Below are positions 50,154 to 58,778 of a stretch of DNA of 64,000 nucleotides, in pieces. A program made the position numbers and the translations under genes. The first letter of the stretch is position 1; the number at the start of each line of letters is the position of its first letter. Source of the stretch: Actinokineospora pegani (lineage in GTDB: Bacteria > Actinomycetota > Actinomycetes > Mycobacteriales > Pseudonocardiaceae); NCBI RefSeq assembly GCF_009745975.1, contig NZ_WHOL01000126.1, positions 92,423 to 156,422 on the forward strand. Direction: 5' to 3'. The notes below the pieces were generated by a model, which saw nothing but the letters and a program-made list of their open reading frames with translations, ran no database searches and was not told where the DNA came from.

Positions 50154-51665
50154 TCACCCGAGCCAGCGGGGCCGCTTGGCCTCCCGGAGCCCGTCCCACG
50201 CCTCGACGAAGTCGGCCTCGGCGGCGTGCGCGCGGGCGTCCTCGCGGGCCCAGAGCAGGCCGTAGGTGAAGGCGTTGTCGCCGTCGAGGTGCACGCGGAC
50301 GCCCAGGTCGCGCAGGGCGTCGCGGGCCACGACGGCGTCCTGGTGCACGCCGAGCGCGGTCTGCACCGCCTTGGCCCCCTTGCGCCAAGCCTTGATCTCC
50401 TTGCCGAGCACGGGCTCGACCGCGTCGACGGTGTAGCGGGCCTTCTTGGCGTCCTTGCGGGCCTGGTGCAGGGCAAGGTCGCGGTCGGCCGCGGTGGTCG
50501 CGGCGTCGGCCTCGGCGACCGAGCCCGCCAGCCGGTCGGCGGCCTTGCGCACGACCTTGCGCAGCTCGGTGGCCGCGGGCCGGGTCGCCTTGGCGGTCAG
50601 CGGCGGGTCGGCCAACAGCGCGCCGAACGCCTCCAGCGCGGCCTTGTACCGGTCGCCGTCGAGCACCGCCAGCGCCGCGCCCCTGGCGTCGGCGCCCGCC
50701 CTGGCGAACTCGGCGGTCAGCCGGGCCGCGACCCCGCCGAGGACCATCTCGTCGGGCAGGGCGGCGACCTCGGACCGCAGGTGCGCCTCCAGGACCTCGG
50801 CGTCGCGCGCCGGGGACATCTCGGCGCCGAGCCAGCGGAACTCCGCGCGCAGCGACTCCACGGTCTCGCGGTCGAACAGCGCGCGGAAGGCGCGCAGCGC
50901 GCTGCGCAGCCGCCTGCAGGTCACCCGGAACTGGTGGATGGAGTCCTCGGCGTCCAGGCGCACCCCGGTGTCGTGGGCGCGCAGGTCGTCGTGGCGCTCG
51001 CGCAGGTAGTGCAGCGCCACCCCGCCCGCGGTCGGGTCCGAGGGCAGCGGCGGCCGCTTCTCGCGGCGGGCGCGCTTGCCCAGGGTGCGGGCCAGCTTGG
51101 AGGTGGAGTCCGACGGGCGCGCGCCCAGGGCGGCGCCGATCGCGTCGATGGTCGCGCGGTCGGCCGCCTCGACCTCCAACTCCCGCCACGCGCTGGCCTT
51201 GCCCTCGATCGGCACGGCGGTGACGTGGTCGTCGGCGAGCAGGGCCACGGTGGCGCCGTCGGCGGCGCGCAGCGTCCACTCGTCGCGGCGGGTGACGATC
51301 CTGGCGACCTCGACCAGCGGCGCGTCCAGGGTGTAGGCCCGGACGAGGGCGGCCAGCTCGGTGGGCACGCGCGCGCGCTTGTCGCCCAGCTCGTCGCCCA
51401 GCTCATGGTGCACCTCGTCGCGGGTGTCCGGGCCGACGGGGAGCTTGGCGTGCCAGCCCGCGTCGCCGCCGCCGGTGCGCCGCCGCAGCGTGATGCCCGC
51501 CTTGGCCAGTCTCAGGTCGGCGGTGTCGAAATAGGTCGCGTCCAGGTCGCTGCGGCGGGGTGCGCCGCTCTCGGTCACCAGCCCCACGCCTGCCAGGTCC
51601 GGCAGCGCGAAGTCGGCGTCGGCCTCGAACTTGCGCTCGGTCTCACGAATCGTCTTGGCGCCCAT
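50154..51665 (-). CDS. CYTH-CHAD domain protein
   Basis: A 503-residue polyphosphate-type protein. The CYTH domain (about 1-200) has the ExExK signature in IRETERKFE and Arg/Lys-rich strands. The CHAD domain (about 215-500) has helices rich in conserved His (LDAEDSIHQFRVTCRRLRSAL; LALHQARKDAKKARYTVD). CYTH enzymes act on triphosphates; CHAD domains bind polyphosphate. With Ppx at 28 kb it suggests polyphosphate handling. The ATG at 51665 opens the CYTH motif. Confidence 0.94.
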   Translation of the reverse strand: MGAKTIRETERKFEADADFALPDLAGVGLVTESGAPRRSDLDATYFDTADLRLAKAGITLRRRTGGGDAGWHAKLPVGPDTRDEVHHELGDELGDKRARVPTELAALVRAYTLDAPLVEVARIVTRRDEWTLRAADGATVALLADDHVTAVPIEGKASAWRELEVEAADRATIDAIGAALGARPSDSTSKLARTLGKRARREKRPPLPSDPTAGGVALHYLRERHDDLRAHDTGVRLDAEDSIHQFRVTCRRLRSALRAFRALFDRETVESLRAEFRWLGAEMSPARDAEVLEAHLRSEVAALPDEMVLGGVAARLTAEFARAGADARGAALAVLDGDRYKAALEAFGALLADPPLTAKATRPAATELRKVVRKAADRLAGSVAEADAATTAADRDLALHQARKDAKKARYTVDAVEPVLGKEIKAWRKGAKAVQTALGVHQDAVVARDALRDLGVRVHLDGDNAFTYGLLWAREDARAHAAEADFVEAWDGLREAKRPRWLG

Positions 51666-51772
51666 CTGACCACTATGACACCGAAACCGGGCAGTCGACA
51701 CGAAAGCGCCAGGGGTGTGCTGCCACACCCCCCGGGTGGGTCAGTCCGCGCGGGCACGCGCCCGCGTCCCGG

Positions 51773-52639
51773 TCAGCCGAACAGCTTCCCACCGGTCACC
51801 GCCAGCACCTCGCCGGTGATGTAGGAGGCCGCCGCCGAGGCCAGGAACACGTAGGCGGGGGCCAGCTCCGCGGGTTGCCCGGCGCGGCCCAGCGGGGTCT
51901 GCCCACCGAAGCCCTCGACGTGGTCGCCGTCGATGGTGGCCGGGATGAGCGGTGTCCACACCGGACCGGGGGCCACGGAGTTGACCCGGATGCCCCGGTC
52001 CGCGACGTCCTGGGCCAGCGCCCGGGTGAAGGTGGTGATCGCCCCCTTGCTGGTGGCGTAGTCCATCAGGTGCGGCGAGGGCTGGGTGGCCTGGATGGAC
52101 GAGGTGTTGATGATGGACGAACCGGGGCCCAGCACCGGCACGGCCAGCTTGCACAGCCAGAACATCGCGTACACGTTGGTCTTGAGCACCCGGTCGAACT
52201 GCTCCGTCGTGATGCCCAGCAGCCCGTCGGGCTGCGACATCTGGAACGCGGCGTTGTTCACCAGCAGGTCGATGCCCCCGAGGTCGGCCACAGCGCGGGC
52301 GACGATCGCGCGGCAGTGCTCCTCCTCGCGCACGTCGCCGGGCACCAGCACGGCGTCGCGGCCCGCCTCGCGGACCCAGCCCGCGGTGGTCTCCGCGTCC
52401 TCCTGCTCCTCGGGCAGGTAGGACAGCAGCACGTCCGCGCCCTCCCTGGCGAACGCGATCGCGACCGCCCGCCCGATCCCGGAATCACCCCCGGTGATCA
52501 CCGCGCGGTGGCCCTCGAGGCGCCCTGAGCCCCGGTAGGACTGCTCGCCGTGGTCGGGCTCCGGCGTCATCTCGCCGGTGGTCCCCGGGTGCGGCTGCTC
52601 CTGCGCGGGCAGGTCTGTGGGCCGGTTCTGCTGGTCCAT
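51773..52639 (-). CDS. General-stress-type SDR oxidoreductase
   Basis: A 288-residue SDR of the YhdF/YhxC group. After a polar 40-residue leader come the cofactor motif ITGGDSGIGRAVAIAFAREG, NNAAF, the catalytic Ser in INTSSIQATQ and YATSK (Tyr/Lys). The long leader with PxxxYxGSGRLEGHRA is a hallmark of this stress group. NADPH-linked. Start ATG 52639. Confidence 0.94.
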   Translation of the reverse strand: MDQQNRPTDLPAQEQPHPGTTGEMTPEPDHGEQSYRGSGRLEGHRAVITGGDSGIGRAVAIAFAREGADVLLSYLPEEQEDAETTAGWVREAGRDAVLVPGDVREEEHCRAIVARAVADLGGIDLLVNNAAFQMSQPDGLLGITTEQFDRVLKTNVYAMFWLCKLAVPVLGPGSSIINTSSIQATQPSPHLMDYATSKGAITTFTRALAQDVADRGIRVNSVAPGPVWTPLIPATIDGDHVEGFGGQTPLGRAGQPAELAPAYVFLASAAASYITGEVLAVTGGKLFG

Positions 52640-52689
52640 CGGTGTCCCTCCTTCGGTCACAGGCCCGACTACCACCGACGGGGCCACCC

Positions 52690-52714
52690 CAACCCGCATA
52701 TGTCCCCGGTGAAC
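52690..52714 (-). promoter_or_regulatory. Weak SigB/SigF-like promoter upstream of SDR
   Basis: On the minus strand, GTTC (52714-52711), 15 bases, GGGTTG (52695-52690), 50 bases before the ATG of the SDR gene. Each box has one deviation from the consensus, so this is tentative. Confidence 0.35.
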
Positions 52715-52805
52715 GGGTAGCTCGCGAGCGGCACACCACGGCCGGCGAGACCGGTCACGGCCACCTCCGTCACCCCGGGGTGGCCCGACAGCACTGGAGA
52801 AGGCG

Positions 52806-53117
52806 ATGAGCGACGAGTTCGACGAGGCTGTGAACATGTCGGCCAGCGAGTTGTCCCGATGGCTGGAGACCGAGGAGTCGAAGTCGGTCGGGCAGTCCGA
52901 CGGCGGGGAGTCGGTGGGGCACCGCTCCGGCAGGCGCATCGTGGACCTGCTGGGGAAGAAGGCGGGCGACCGGACGGACGCCGACCGCGAGCACATGAAG
53001 AAGGTGGTCGGGTACGTGCACCGCCACCTCGCGCAGCGGCCGTCCGGGGACGTCGAGAACACGAAGTGGCGCCACTCCTTGATGAACTGGGGCCACGACC
53101 CGCTCAAGTCCTCCTGA
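52806..53117 (+). CDS. DUF3140 protein
   Basis: A 103-residue protein matching DUF3140, with NMSASELSRWLETEESKSVG near the start and ENTKWRHSLMNWGHDP at the end. Function unknown, but its occurrence in stress islands is common. It is divergent from the SDR gene, and GGAGAAGG precedes the ATG. Confidence 0.88.
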   Translation: MSDEFDEAVNMSASELSRWLETEESKSVGQSDGGESVGHRSGRRIVDLLGKKAGDRTDADREHMKKVVGYVHRHLAQRPSGDVENTKWRHSLMNWGHDPLKSS

Positions 53118-53272
53118 CGGTCCGGTCGCGCCCGTCGGCGCCATCCGGTTCGTGCGCATCGCGCGACACCAACAACCTCTTGCCCCGGGCGGGCACTGCG
53201 GTGGCGTAATCACCGATTTATGACCCACAGTCGCGTCCAGCGTGGTCCATAAGTTTCAAATACCCTTTCGAT

Positions 53273-54433
53273 ATGGGCTTCGATGGCACAAATCAGGAAG
53301 AATCCACCACGAAGCGTCATGCTTCGAGTAAGGATGAGTCCCTCACCATCGGGGTTGAGGAGGAGTTCTTCCTCGTCGACCGCGACGGCAAGCTCATCGA
53401 CCAGGGGCCGGAGACGGCCGAGCACGGTGTGGCCCAGAGCGACGGCGACCCCGACCTGAAGCCGGAGCTGCTGCGGGCGATGGTGGAGTCGGCGACCGGG
53501 ATCTGCCGGACCGGGCCCGAGGTGGTCGACGAGCTGACTGGGCTGCGCGCCGCGCTGGCGAGCGGGGCGGGCGAGCACGGGGCACTGCTGATCGCCTCCG
53601 GGACGCTGCCGAACGTGCAGGACCGGTCCGCCCCCGTGGGGCCCGGGGCGCGCTACCGGCGCATCACCGAGCATGTCGGGGAGTTCCTGTTCTCGGGGAT
53701 GACCTGCGGGTGCCACGTGCACGTCGGCGTCGACGACCCGGCGACGGCGGTGCGGGTGACCAACCACCTGCGGTTGTGGCTGCCCACGCTGATGACCGTC
53801 TGCGCCAACTCCCCGTTCCACGACGGCCGCGACACCGGGTACGCCAGCAGCAGGCACCTGCTGTGGGAGCGCTGGCCCTCGGCGGGTCCGCCGCCGTACC
53901 TGGACTCGGTCGACCAGTACGAGCAGTTGGTCGCGGACATGCTGGAGACCGGCGCGATCCTGGACCGCAAGATGGTCTACTTCGACGTGCGCCCCTCCGA
54001 CACCCACCCCACCGTGGAGATCCGCATCTCCGACGTGGCGCCGACCCCGCGCGAGGCCGGGCTGCTCGCGGTGCTGACCCGGATCGCGGTCGCCGAGGCG
54101 CTGGACTCGGCCACCCCGGCCGAGCGGGTGCCCACCCAGGTGGTGCGCGCCGCCGAGTGGCGCGCGGCCAAGGACGGCTGGGGCGCGGTGCTGCCCGACC
54201 CGGCGGGCGGCCAGTCCCGGCCCGCCCCGCTGATCATCGGCGACCTGGTGGCCCGGCACGCGCCCGCGCTGCGCCGCTCCGGCGAGTTGGAGTTCGTGGA
54301 GTCCACACTGGCCCTGGTCGACGCGCAGGGCGACGGCGCGGTCCGGCAGCGGGTGGCCGGGCTCGACTCGGTGATCGACATGCTCGCCGAGCAGACGGCG
54401 GGCCAGAGTTTGTCGGCGGCGCGCACCGGGTAG
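53273..54433 (+). CDS. YbdK-type carboxylate-amine ligase (GCS2 family)
   Basis: A 386-residue GCS2-family protein. The nucleotide/metal motif is LTIGVEEEFFLVD, with the family patterns FSGMTCGCHVHVGV and VEIRISDVAPTP. YbdK proteins form a gamma-glutamylcysteine-like or related amide bond weakly; true substrates are uncertain. Here the conserved part is preceded by a 23-residue extension in A+T-richer code. An actinomycete role in thiol synthesis is inference. Confidence 0.93.
   Translation: MGFDGTNQEESTTKRHASSKDESLTIGVEEEFFLVDRDGKLIDQGPETAEHGVAQSDGDPDLKPELLRAMVESATGICRTGPEVVDELTGLRAALASGAGEHGALLIASGTLPNVQDRSAPVGPGARYRRITEHVGEFLFSGMTCGCHVHVGVDDPATAVRVTNHLRLWLPTLMTVCANSPFHDGRDTGYASSRHLLWERWPSAGPPPYLDSVDQYEQLVADMLETGAILDRKMVYFDVRPSDTHPTVEIRISDVAPTPREAGLLAVLTRIAVAEALDSATPAERVPTQVVRAAEWRAAKDGWGAVLPDPAGGQSRPAPLIIGDLVARHAPALRRSGELEFVESTLALVDAQGDGAVRQRVAGLDSVIDMLAEQTAGQSLSAARTG
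54408..54433 (+). promoter_or_regulatory. SigB/SigF-like promoter of DUF5709 operon
   Basis: GTTT (54408-54411), 16 bases, GGGTAG (54428-54433), whose TAG is the stop of the preceding gene. The next ATG is ten bases on, with no ribosome site, fitting a leaderless transcript. Overlap with coding sequence lowers certainty. Confidence 0.4.
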
Positions 54434-54442
54434 CACCCGCGC

Positions 54443-54889
54443 ATGAGCACTGACGGCCAGGGAAACGAACAGCTGAGCCAGCAGGAGAGCCTGGACGAGG
54501 ACAACCTGCGCGTCGACCCGCTGGAGAAGGGGGTCGAGCCGCCCGAGCGGTGGGCCGAGGCCGACCGCTTCGGCACCACGCCGCGGGAGCAGCGCGAGGG
54601 CGAGGACCACGAGCACCGCCTGGCCGAGGAGGAACCGGACGTGCCGCTGGCCAGCAGGCCCGGCGCGGAGACCCCGCTGTCGCGGCTGGACGACCGCATC
54701 GACGAGCCGAGCTACGACCTCGAGGAGGCGGCCCCGCTGGAAGAGGTCGACCCGGGGCTGTCCTCCAACGGGCAGACCATCGACGAGGCGGGCCAGTCGG
54801 TGGCCGAGGCACTGCGCGAGGAACCCGAGGTGGACATCGACGCGGGCGACCTCGCCGAGGACGCCGCGATCCGCGGGGAGCTGCGGTGA
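54443..54889 (+). CDS. DUF5709 acidic stress protein
   Basis: A 148-residue, strongly acidic protein in which the EESLDEDNL...GVEPPERWAEADRFG and REQREGEDHEHRLAEEEPDV patterns match DUF5709. It is largely disordered. Coupled by GTGA to the F420-type oxidoreductase gene. DUF5709 proteins are typical of stress-induced operons in actinobacteria; function unknown. Confidence 0.87.
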   Translation: MSTDGQGNEQLSQQESLDEDNLRVDPLEKGVEPPERWAEADRFGTTPREQREGEDHEHRLAEEEPDVPLASRPGAETPLSRLDDRIDEPSYDLEEAAPLEEVDPGLSSNGQTIDEAGQSVAEALREEPEVDIDAGDLAEDAAIRGELR

Positions 54890-55872
54890 CCCGCTTCGGC
54901 TACACCCTGATGACCGAGCAGGCGGGCCCGCGCGAACTGGTGGGCCACGCGGTCGCCGCCGAGGCGGCCGGTTTCGACTTCGCGGTCATGAGCGACCACT
55001 TCTCGCCCTGGCTGACCAGCCAGGGCCACGCCCCCAACGCGTGGGCGACGCTGGGCGCGGTCAGCCAGGCCACCTCGGTGATCGAGCTGATGACCTACGT
55101 GACCTGCCCGATCATGCGCTACCACCCGGCCGTCGTGGCCCAGCAGGCCGCGACGGTCGGGCTGCTGTCCGACGGCCGGTTCACCCTGGGCCTGGGCGCG
55201 GGCGAGAACCTCAACGAGCACGTGGTGGGCCGGGGGTGGCCGTCGGTGAATGTCCGGCACGAGATGCTGGTCGAGGCCGTGGACATCATCTCGGCGCTGT
55301 TCTCCGGCGAGTACGTCAACACCGCGGGCAGGCACTTCCGGGTCGACTCGGCGAAGCTGTGGGACGTGCCGGAGCGGCGCGTCCCCATCGCCATGGCGGT
55401 CTCCGGCGCGCAGTCGGTGTCCACCTTCGCCGCGCTGACCGACCACATGGTCGCCGTGGAGCCCGACGCGGACCTGGTCGCTCGGTGGGACTCCGCCCGC
55501 GCCGACCGCGGGGGCGACCGGGACAGCCGCAAGATCGGCCAAATCCCGGTCTGCTGGGACACCGACCGCGACGCGGCGATCAGCCGCGCCCACGACCAGT
55601 TCCGCTGGTTCGCTGGCGGGTGGAAGGTCAACGCGGAGCTGCCCGGCACCGCCGCGTTCGCGGGCGCCACGCAGTTCGTCCGCGAGTCCGACGTGGCCGA
55701 CTCGATCCCCTGCGGCCCCGAAGTGGAGCCGATCGTCGAGGCCGTCTCGGCGTTCTGGGAGGCGGGTTTCACCGACATCGCCCTGATCCAGGTCGGCGGC
55801 GACACCCAGGACGCCTTCACCGGGTTCGCGGAGCGCGAGCTCCTGCCCGCCCTGCGCGAGGCGTCCGCATAG
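54886..55872 (+). CDS. LLM-class F420-dependent oxidoreductase
   Basis: A 328-residue luciferase-like protein of the F420 G6PD type. It contains VTRFGYTLMTEQ, FAVMSDHFSPW, ELMTYVTCPIMRYHPAVVAQ, RFTLGLGAGENLNEH and a C-terminal FTDIALIQVGGD. It fits the TIGR03557-like F420 family (glucose-6-phosphate dehydrogenase relatives). F420 handles redox stress in actinobacteria. GTG 54886 overlaps the DUF5709 stop. Confidence 0.92.
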   Translation: MTRFGYTLMTEQAGPRELVGHAVAAEAAGFDFAVMSDHFSPWLTSQGHAPNAWATLGAVSQATSVIELMTYVTCPIMRYHPAVVAQQAATVGLLSDGRFTLGLGAGENLNEHVVGRGWPSVNVRHEMLVEAVDIISALFSGEYVNTAGRHFRVDSAKLWDVPERRVPIAMAVSGAQSVSTFAALTDHMVAVEPDADLVARWDSARADRGGDRDSRKIGQIPVCWDTDRDAAISRAHDQFRWFAGGWKVNAELPGTAAFAGATQFVRESDVADSIPCGPEVEPIVEAVSAFWEAGFTDIALIQVGGDTQDAFTGFAERELLPALREASA

Positions 55873-55886
55873 GAGGGAGAGTCACC

Positions 55887-56063
55887 ATGCCGGACAAGGA
55901 CGAGGACCAAGAGGACCTGTTGGACCGCAGCACCGAACCGCTCGCGGAGTACGCCGAGGCCGACACCCGCGAACGCACCCCGGTCGTGGGCAAGGACGCC
56001 AGGGCCGAGGACGCCCGGGCGGAGGAGACCACCGAGCCCGATCCCGTCGAAGCCCCGGACTGA
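55887..56063 (+). CDS. 58-residue acidic protein
   Basis: The ATG at 55887 follows a strong AGGAGGGA. The short acidic product (MPDKDEDQEDLLDRSTEPLA, then TRERTPVVGKDARAEDARA) is disordered and charged, like small stress proteins. It ends 14 bases before a perfect terminator. Confidence 0.75.
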   Translation: MPDKDEDQEDLLDRSTEPLAEYAEADTRERTPVVGKDARAEDARAEETTEPDPVEAPD

Positions 56064-56077
56064 GGCCGCACGGACGG

Positions 56078-56111
56078 AAAGGCCCGGCACTGCGCGCAGT
56101 GCCGGGCCTTT
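56078..56111. terminator. Perfect 34-bp bidirectional terminator
   Basis: AAAGGCCCGGCACTGCG is followed at once by its exact complement, CGCAGTGCCGGGCCTTT. It lies between two convergent stops (56063 and 56139) and ends in T-runs on both strands, the best intrinsic terminator in the window. Confidence 0.9.
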
Positions 56112-56138
56112 CTCGATTCCACCTGGAAGGTCGAACGG

Positions 56139-56399
56139 TCAGTTGTCCATCTCCTTGCCGGTGACTTTCTTGAACCCCTTGGCCCCGGCGCGGTCGACCC
56201 CCGCCTTGACCACGCCGAAGATCGCGCCGTGCACCAGCGCGGCGAGCAGCACCTCACGGGTGCTGTGGTCGGGCGAGGTGGCCTCCGGGGCCTCGTCGTG
56301 CCCGGTCACCCCCCGCCACAGGCGCTTGAACAGGACACCGGCCATCATCCCGCCGAGGACACTGATGAGCAGGCTCAGCGGGCGGTAGAGCAGTTTCAC
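56139..56399 (-). CDS. DUF4235 membrane protein
   Basis: An 86-residue protein with two membrane helices (SLLISVLGGMMAGVLFKRLW and LLAALVHGAIFGVVKAGVD), matching DUF4235. It is the last of three overlapping or adjacent stress-type genes (57211-56139). Six bases separate it from the DUF3618 gene. Confidence 0.92.
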   Translation of the reverse strand: MKLLYRPLSLLISVLGGMMAGVLFKRLWRGVTGHDEAPEATSPDHSTREVLLAALVHGAIFGVVKAGVDRAGAKGFKKVTGKEMDN

Positions 56400-56405
56400 G
56401 GCCGA

Positions 56406-56801
56406 TCACCTCGACCGCGAGCGGAGGATGAGCGCGATGATCACGGCGACCAGCGCCGCGATCCCGGCCACCTGCGCCGGGTTGCGCTTGGCCACGACGG
56501 TCAGCTCACCCGCGGCGACCTTGGCCTGGTCCGCGATCGCGGCGGCCTGGTCGGCGGCGGTGCCGTCGGTGGCCTTCTCCTTGGCCTCAGCCGCCTTCGC
56601 GACCACGGTGTCGCGGGCGTGGGCCACCTTGTCCTTGGTCTCGGCGGCCTTGGCCGCGACCGTGGCCTTGACCTCGTCGGCCTTGTCGCCCACGCGCTTC
56701 TTGACGTCGGTCTTGGCCACGAGGGCGTCGACCGTGTCGGCCAACTCCTCGCGCGCCTCCTCGATGTCCGCGGCCAACGCCTTCTTCTCAGACGGACTCA
56801 T
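56406..56801 (-). CDS. DUF3618 protein
   Basis: A 131-residue protein: DUF3618 signature ADIEEAREELADTVDALVAK, a long Lys/Ala-rich coiled-coil segment (VKATVAAKAAETKDKVAHAR) and one C-terminal membrane helix. It resembles LEA-like repeat proteins and may protect membranes or nucleoid under desiccation or osmotic stress; inference. The ATG overlaps the holin-type stop (ATGA). Confidence 0.92.
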   Translation of the reverse strand: MSPSEKKALAADIEEAREELADTVDALVAKTDVKKRVGDKADEVKATVAAKAAETKDKVAHARDTVVAKAAEAKEKATDGTAADQAAAIADQAKVAAGELTVVAKRNPAQVAGIAALVAVIIALILRSRSR

Positions 56802-57211
56802 CGGTGCGCACTCTCCTTCACCACTTCGACGTCGCGCCGGGTGCTGCTGATCGCCTGCTCGGGGATCGGCGGGGTGGCGTGCTTGACCTTCTTGACCGCG
56901 ATGAGGCCGAGCACGGCGGCCAGGACGAACAGCGCCCCGGCCACGATCAGCGCCGCGGCCCAGGCGGGCACGACCAGCGCCAGCCCGGCGATGGCGGCGA
57001 TCACCAGCGCGGCGACGCCGAACCACCCCAGCACGCCAGCGCTCCCGCCGAGCGCGGCGCCCACACCCGCCTGCTTGCCCTTCTCCTTGAGCTCGACCGT
57101 GGCGAGCTGCAGCTCGTCGCGTACGAGCCGTGACACCTGCTCGCTCAGCCTCCCGACCAGCTCACCGGTGGACAGCCCGTGCGCGTCCGTTCCGACATTC
57201 GGCTCGTTCAT
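56798..57211 (-). CDS. Actinobacterial Holin-X / DUF1469 protein
   Basis: A 137-residue protein with an amphipathic N-terminal helix (GELVGRLSEQVSRLVRDELQ) and two membrane helices (about 55-110), as in the Actinobacterial Holin-X superfamily. It is not a phage lysis protein. It heads the DUF3618-DUF4235 operon; a weak GTGT-N16-GGGTAG box lies upstream at 57246-57221 on the minus strand. Confidence 0.92.
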   Translation of the reverse strand: MNEPNVGTDAHGLSTGELVGRLSEQVSRLVRDELQLATVELKEKGKQAGVGAALGGSAGVLGWFGVAALVIAAIAGLALVVPAWAAALIVAGALFVLAAVLGLIAVKKVKHATPPIPEQAISSTRRDVEVVKESAHR

Positions 57212-57297
57212 ATCCTCCGGCTACCCCGCATCCGGCGGCTTCACACACCAGCGGCAGCCAGACATATTCCCCACCGCGCGCGGGTAACCCACCGGGT

Positions 57298-57558
57298 ATG
57301 GACTCCAACAAGGGCAAGTCGGACCACGGCACGGCGGTACCGCCCGACCCGGACCCCGAAGACCACGGCGTGCCCACGGACCTCGCCCCGGGTGAGACGC
57401 CGCCGGACTCCGGCAGCACCACCGACGGCTTGTCGGGGCCGGAGCGGTACCCCTCGCGCGCCTGGCCGATAGCCACGCTCGTGTTCGTCGTGATCGCCGT
57501 GCTCGCGGTCGTCGGCTTCACCCTCGTGGGGCTGCTGGGCATCGTGAAGATCTTCTGA
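57298..57558 (+). CDS. DUF6480 protein
   Basis: An 86-residue protein with an acidic N-terminal half (PPDPDPEDHGVPTDLAPGET, PDSGSTTDGLSGPERYPSRA) and one C-terminal membrane helix, matching DUF6480. Its function is unknown, but it co-occurs with stress genes. A GGGTAA box is at 57282 without a good -35 element. Confidence 0.85.
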   Translation: MDSNKGKSDHGTAVPPDPDPEDHGVPTDLAPGETPPDSGSTTDGLSGPERYPSRAWPIATLVFVVIAVLAVVGFTLVGLLGIVKIF

Positions 57559-57559
57559 C

Positions 57560-57715
57560 TCACCCCTCGGCGGGCGGCCGCTCCTCGGCCACGGCGTCCT
57601 GGGGGTCCGGGTCGGGTTCCACGACGAGTTCGTCCCGGTCCTCGTTGTGCCCGGTGTACTCCGGGTCGCGGGGGTCGTCGTCGTGCGGGCGCGGGTGCTG
57701 GATTCGTTCGCTCAT
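57560..57715 (-). CDS. 51-residue acidic protein
   Basis: A small acidic, His/Pro/Asp-rich protein (MSERIQHPRPHDDDPRDPEY, then NEDRDELVVEPDPDP). There is no ribosome site before ATG 57715; a promoter ending ten bases upstream indicates a leaderless mRNA. It ends one base from the convergent DUF6480 gene. Confidence 0.62.
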   Translation of the reverse strand: MSERIQHPRPHDDDPRDPEYTGHNEDRDELVVEPDPDPQDAVAEERPPAEG

Positions 57716-57725
57716 GGGGGTTGGC

Positions 57726-57751
57726 GTTCCCTGCCCGCCGGTGCGCCAAAC
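57726..57751 (-). promoter_or_regulatory. SigB/SigF-like promoter of small acidic protein
   Basis: On the minus strand, GTTT (57751-57748), 16 bases, GGGAAC (57731-57726), then ten bases to the ATG. The -10 differs in one base from GGGTAC. Confidence 0.45.
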
Positions 57752-57787
57752 ACCACCGCTGTCACCGTGAGTGATCAAGCGGGCACC

Positions 57788-57824
57788 GCCGACCGGACCT
57801 GGGGTGGGGGGTGGTCCGGCCGGC
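57788..57824. repeat. Imperfect inverted repeat in 331-bp gene-free gap
   Basis: GCCGACCGGACC and GGTCCGGCCGGC pair with one mismatch around a 13-base G/T-rich loop. The gap 57716-58046 otherwise shows no gene. The repeat may end transcripts reading toward the HAD gene, or be regulatory. Confidence 0.4.
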
Positions 57825-58046
57825 GGCTTGTGACGTCGCCACCCGGGCGGCGGGGGCGCGCTTCCCGGGGGAGCCTGGGGGAACTCCGGCCGGGTGGGCC
57901 TCGCCGCCGCCTCGGGGGGCGACACCTAGCACAACGGCCGAACCCCCTGCCGTGTTCCCGAGGGGCGGTGTCGCCTGTCACTCTCTGCGACAACGAGCCC
58001 GGGGACCACCCTGCCGGAGCCCACGAATGGCGGTAACGTCTCGGGC

Positions 58047-58778
58047 ATGATCGGACTGCCCGACGGGATCACCGCATGCCTGTTCGACCTGGACGGCGTG
58101 CTCACCAGCACGGCCGCGGTGCACCAGCGGGCCTGGAAGGCGACCTTCGACGCCTTCCTCAGCGGCCGCGCCGACGGTGACACCGGCGAGTTCACCCCGC
58201 AGGACTACGCGGCCCACGTCGACGGGAGGCCGCGGGCGGACGGCGTGCGCGCGTTCCTGGAGTCGCGCGGCATCCACCTGCCCGAGGGCGCGCCCGACGA
58301 CCCGCCGGACGCCGCGACGGTCAACGGCGTGGGCAACCACAAGAACGTGGACCTGCTGCGCATCATCGACGAGCAGGGCGTGCAGTCCTACCCCGCGTCG
58401 GTGCGCTACCTGGAGGCCGCCCGCGACGCCGGGCTCCGGATCGGCGTGGTGACCTCCAGCGCCAACGGCGAGCACGTGCTCGCCGTCGCCGACCTCGCCC
58501 GGTTCGTCGAGGCCAGGGTCGACGGGCTCACCATCGGCGAGCTGGGCCTCAAGGGCAAGCCCGCCCCCGACTCCTTCCTGGAGGGCGCCAAGCGCCTCGG
58601 CGCGCGCCCGGAGCAGGCGGCGGTGTTCGAGGACGCGCTCGCGGGCGTGCGCGCGGGCCGGGACGGCGCGTTCGGGTACGTGGTGGGCGTCGACCGGGCG
58701 GGCCAGGCCGACGCGCTGCGCGACAACGGCGCCGACATCGTCGTCACCGAGCTGGACGAGCTGCTGGAGGGTGCGTGA
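58047..58778 (+). CDS. Beta-phosphoglucomutase-like HAD hydrolase
   Basis: A 243-residue HAD protein with all four motifs: CLFDLDGVLTSTAAVH, VVTSSANGEH, LKGKPAPDSFLEGAK and VFEDALAGVRAGRDG. The DxD...GVL/T form and the cap domain are those of beta-phosphoglucomutase. It would convert beta-glucose 1-phosphate, the product of the GH65 phosphorylase gene coupled to it (GTGA overlap), to glucose 6-phosphate. Confidence 0.94.
   Translation: MIGLPDGITACLFDLDGVLTSTAAVHQRAWKATFDAFLSGRADGDTGEFTPQDYAAHVDGRPRADGVRAFLESRGIHLPEGAPDDPPDAATVNGVGNHKNVDLLRIIDEQGVQSYPASVRYLEAARDAGLRIGVVTSSANGEHVLAVADLARFVEARVDGLTIGELGLKGKPAPDSFLEGAKRLGARPEQAAVFEDALAGVRAGRDGAFGYVVGVDRAGQADALRDNGADIVVTELDELLEGA

Noticed and set aside
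56798-57211. A prophage lysis gene because of the holin-like family name
   Set aside because: No other phage gene is near; this superfamily is a chromosomal stress-type membrane protein.
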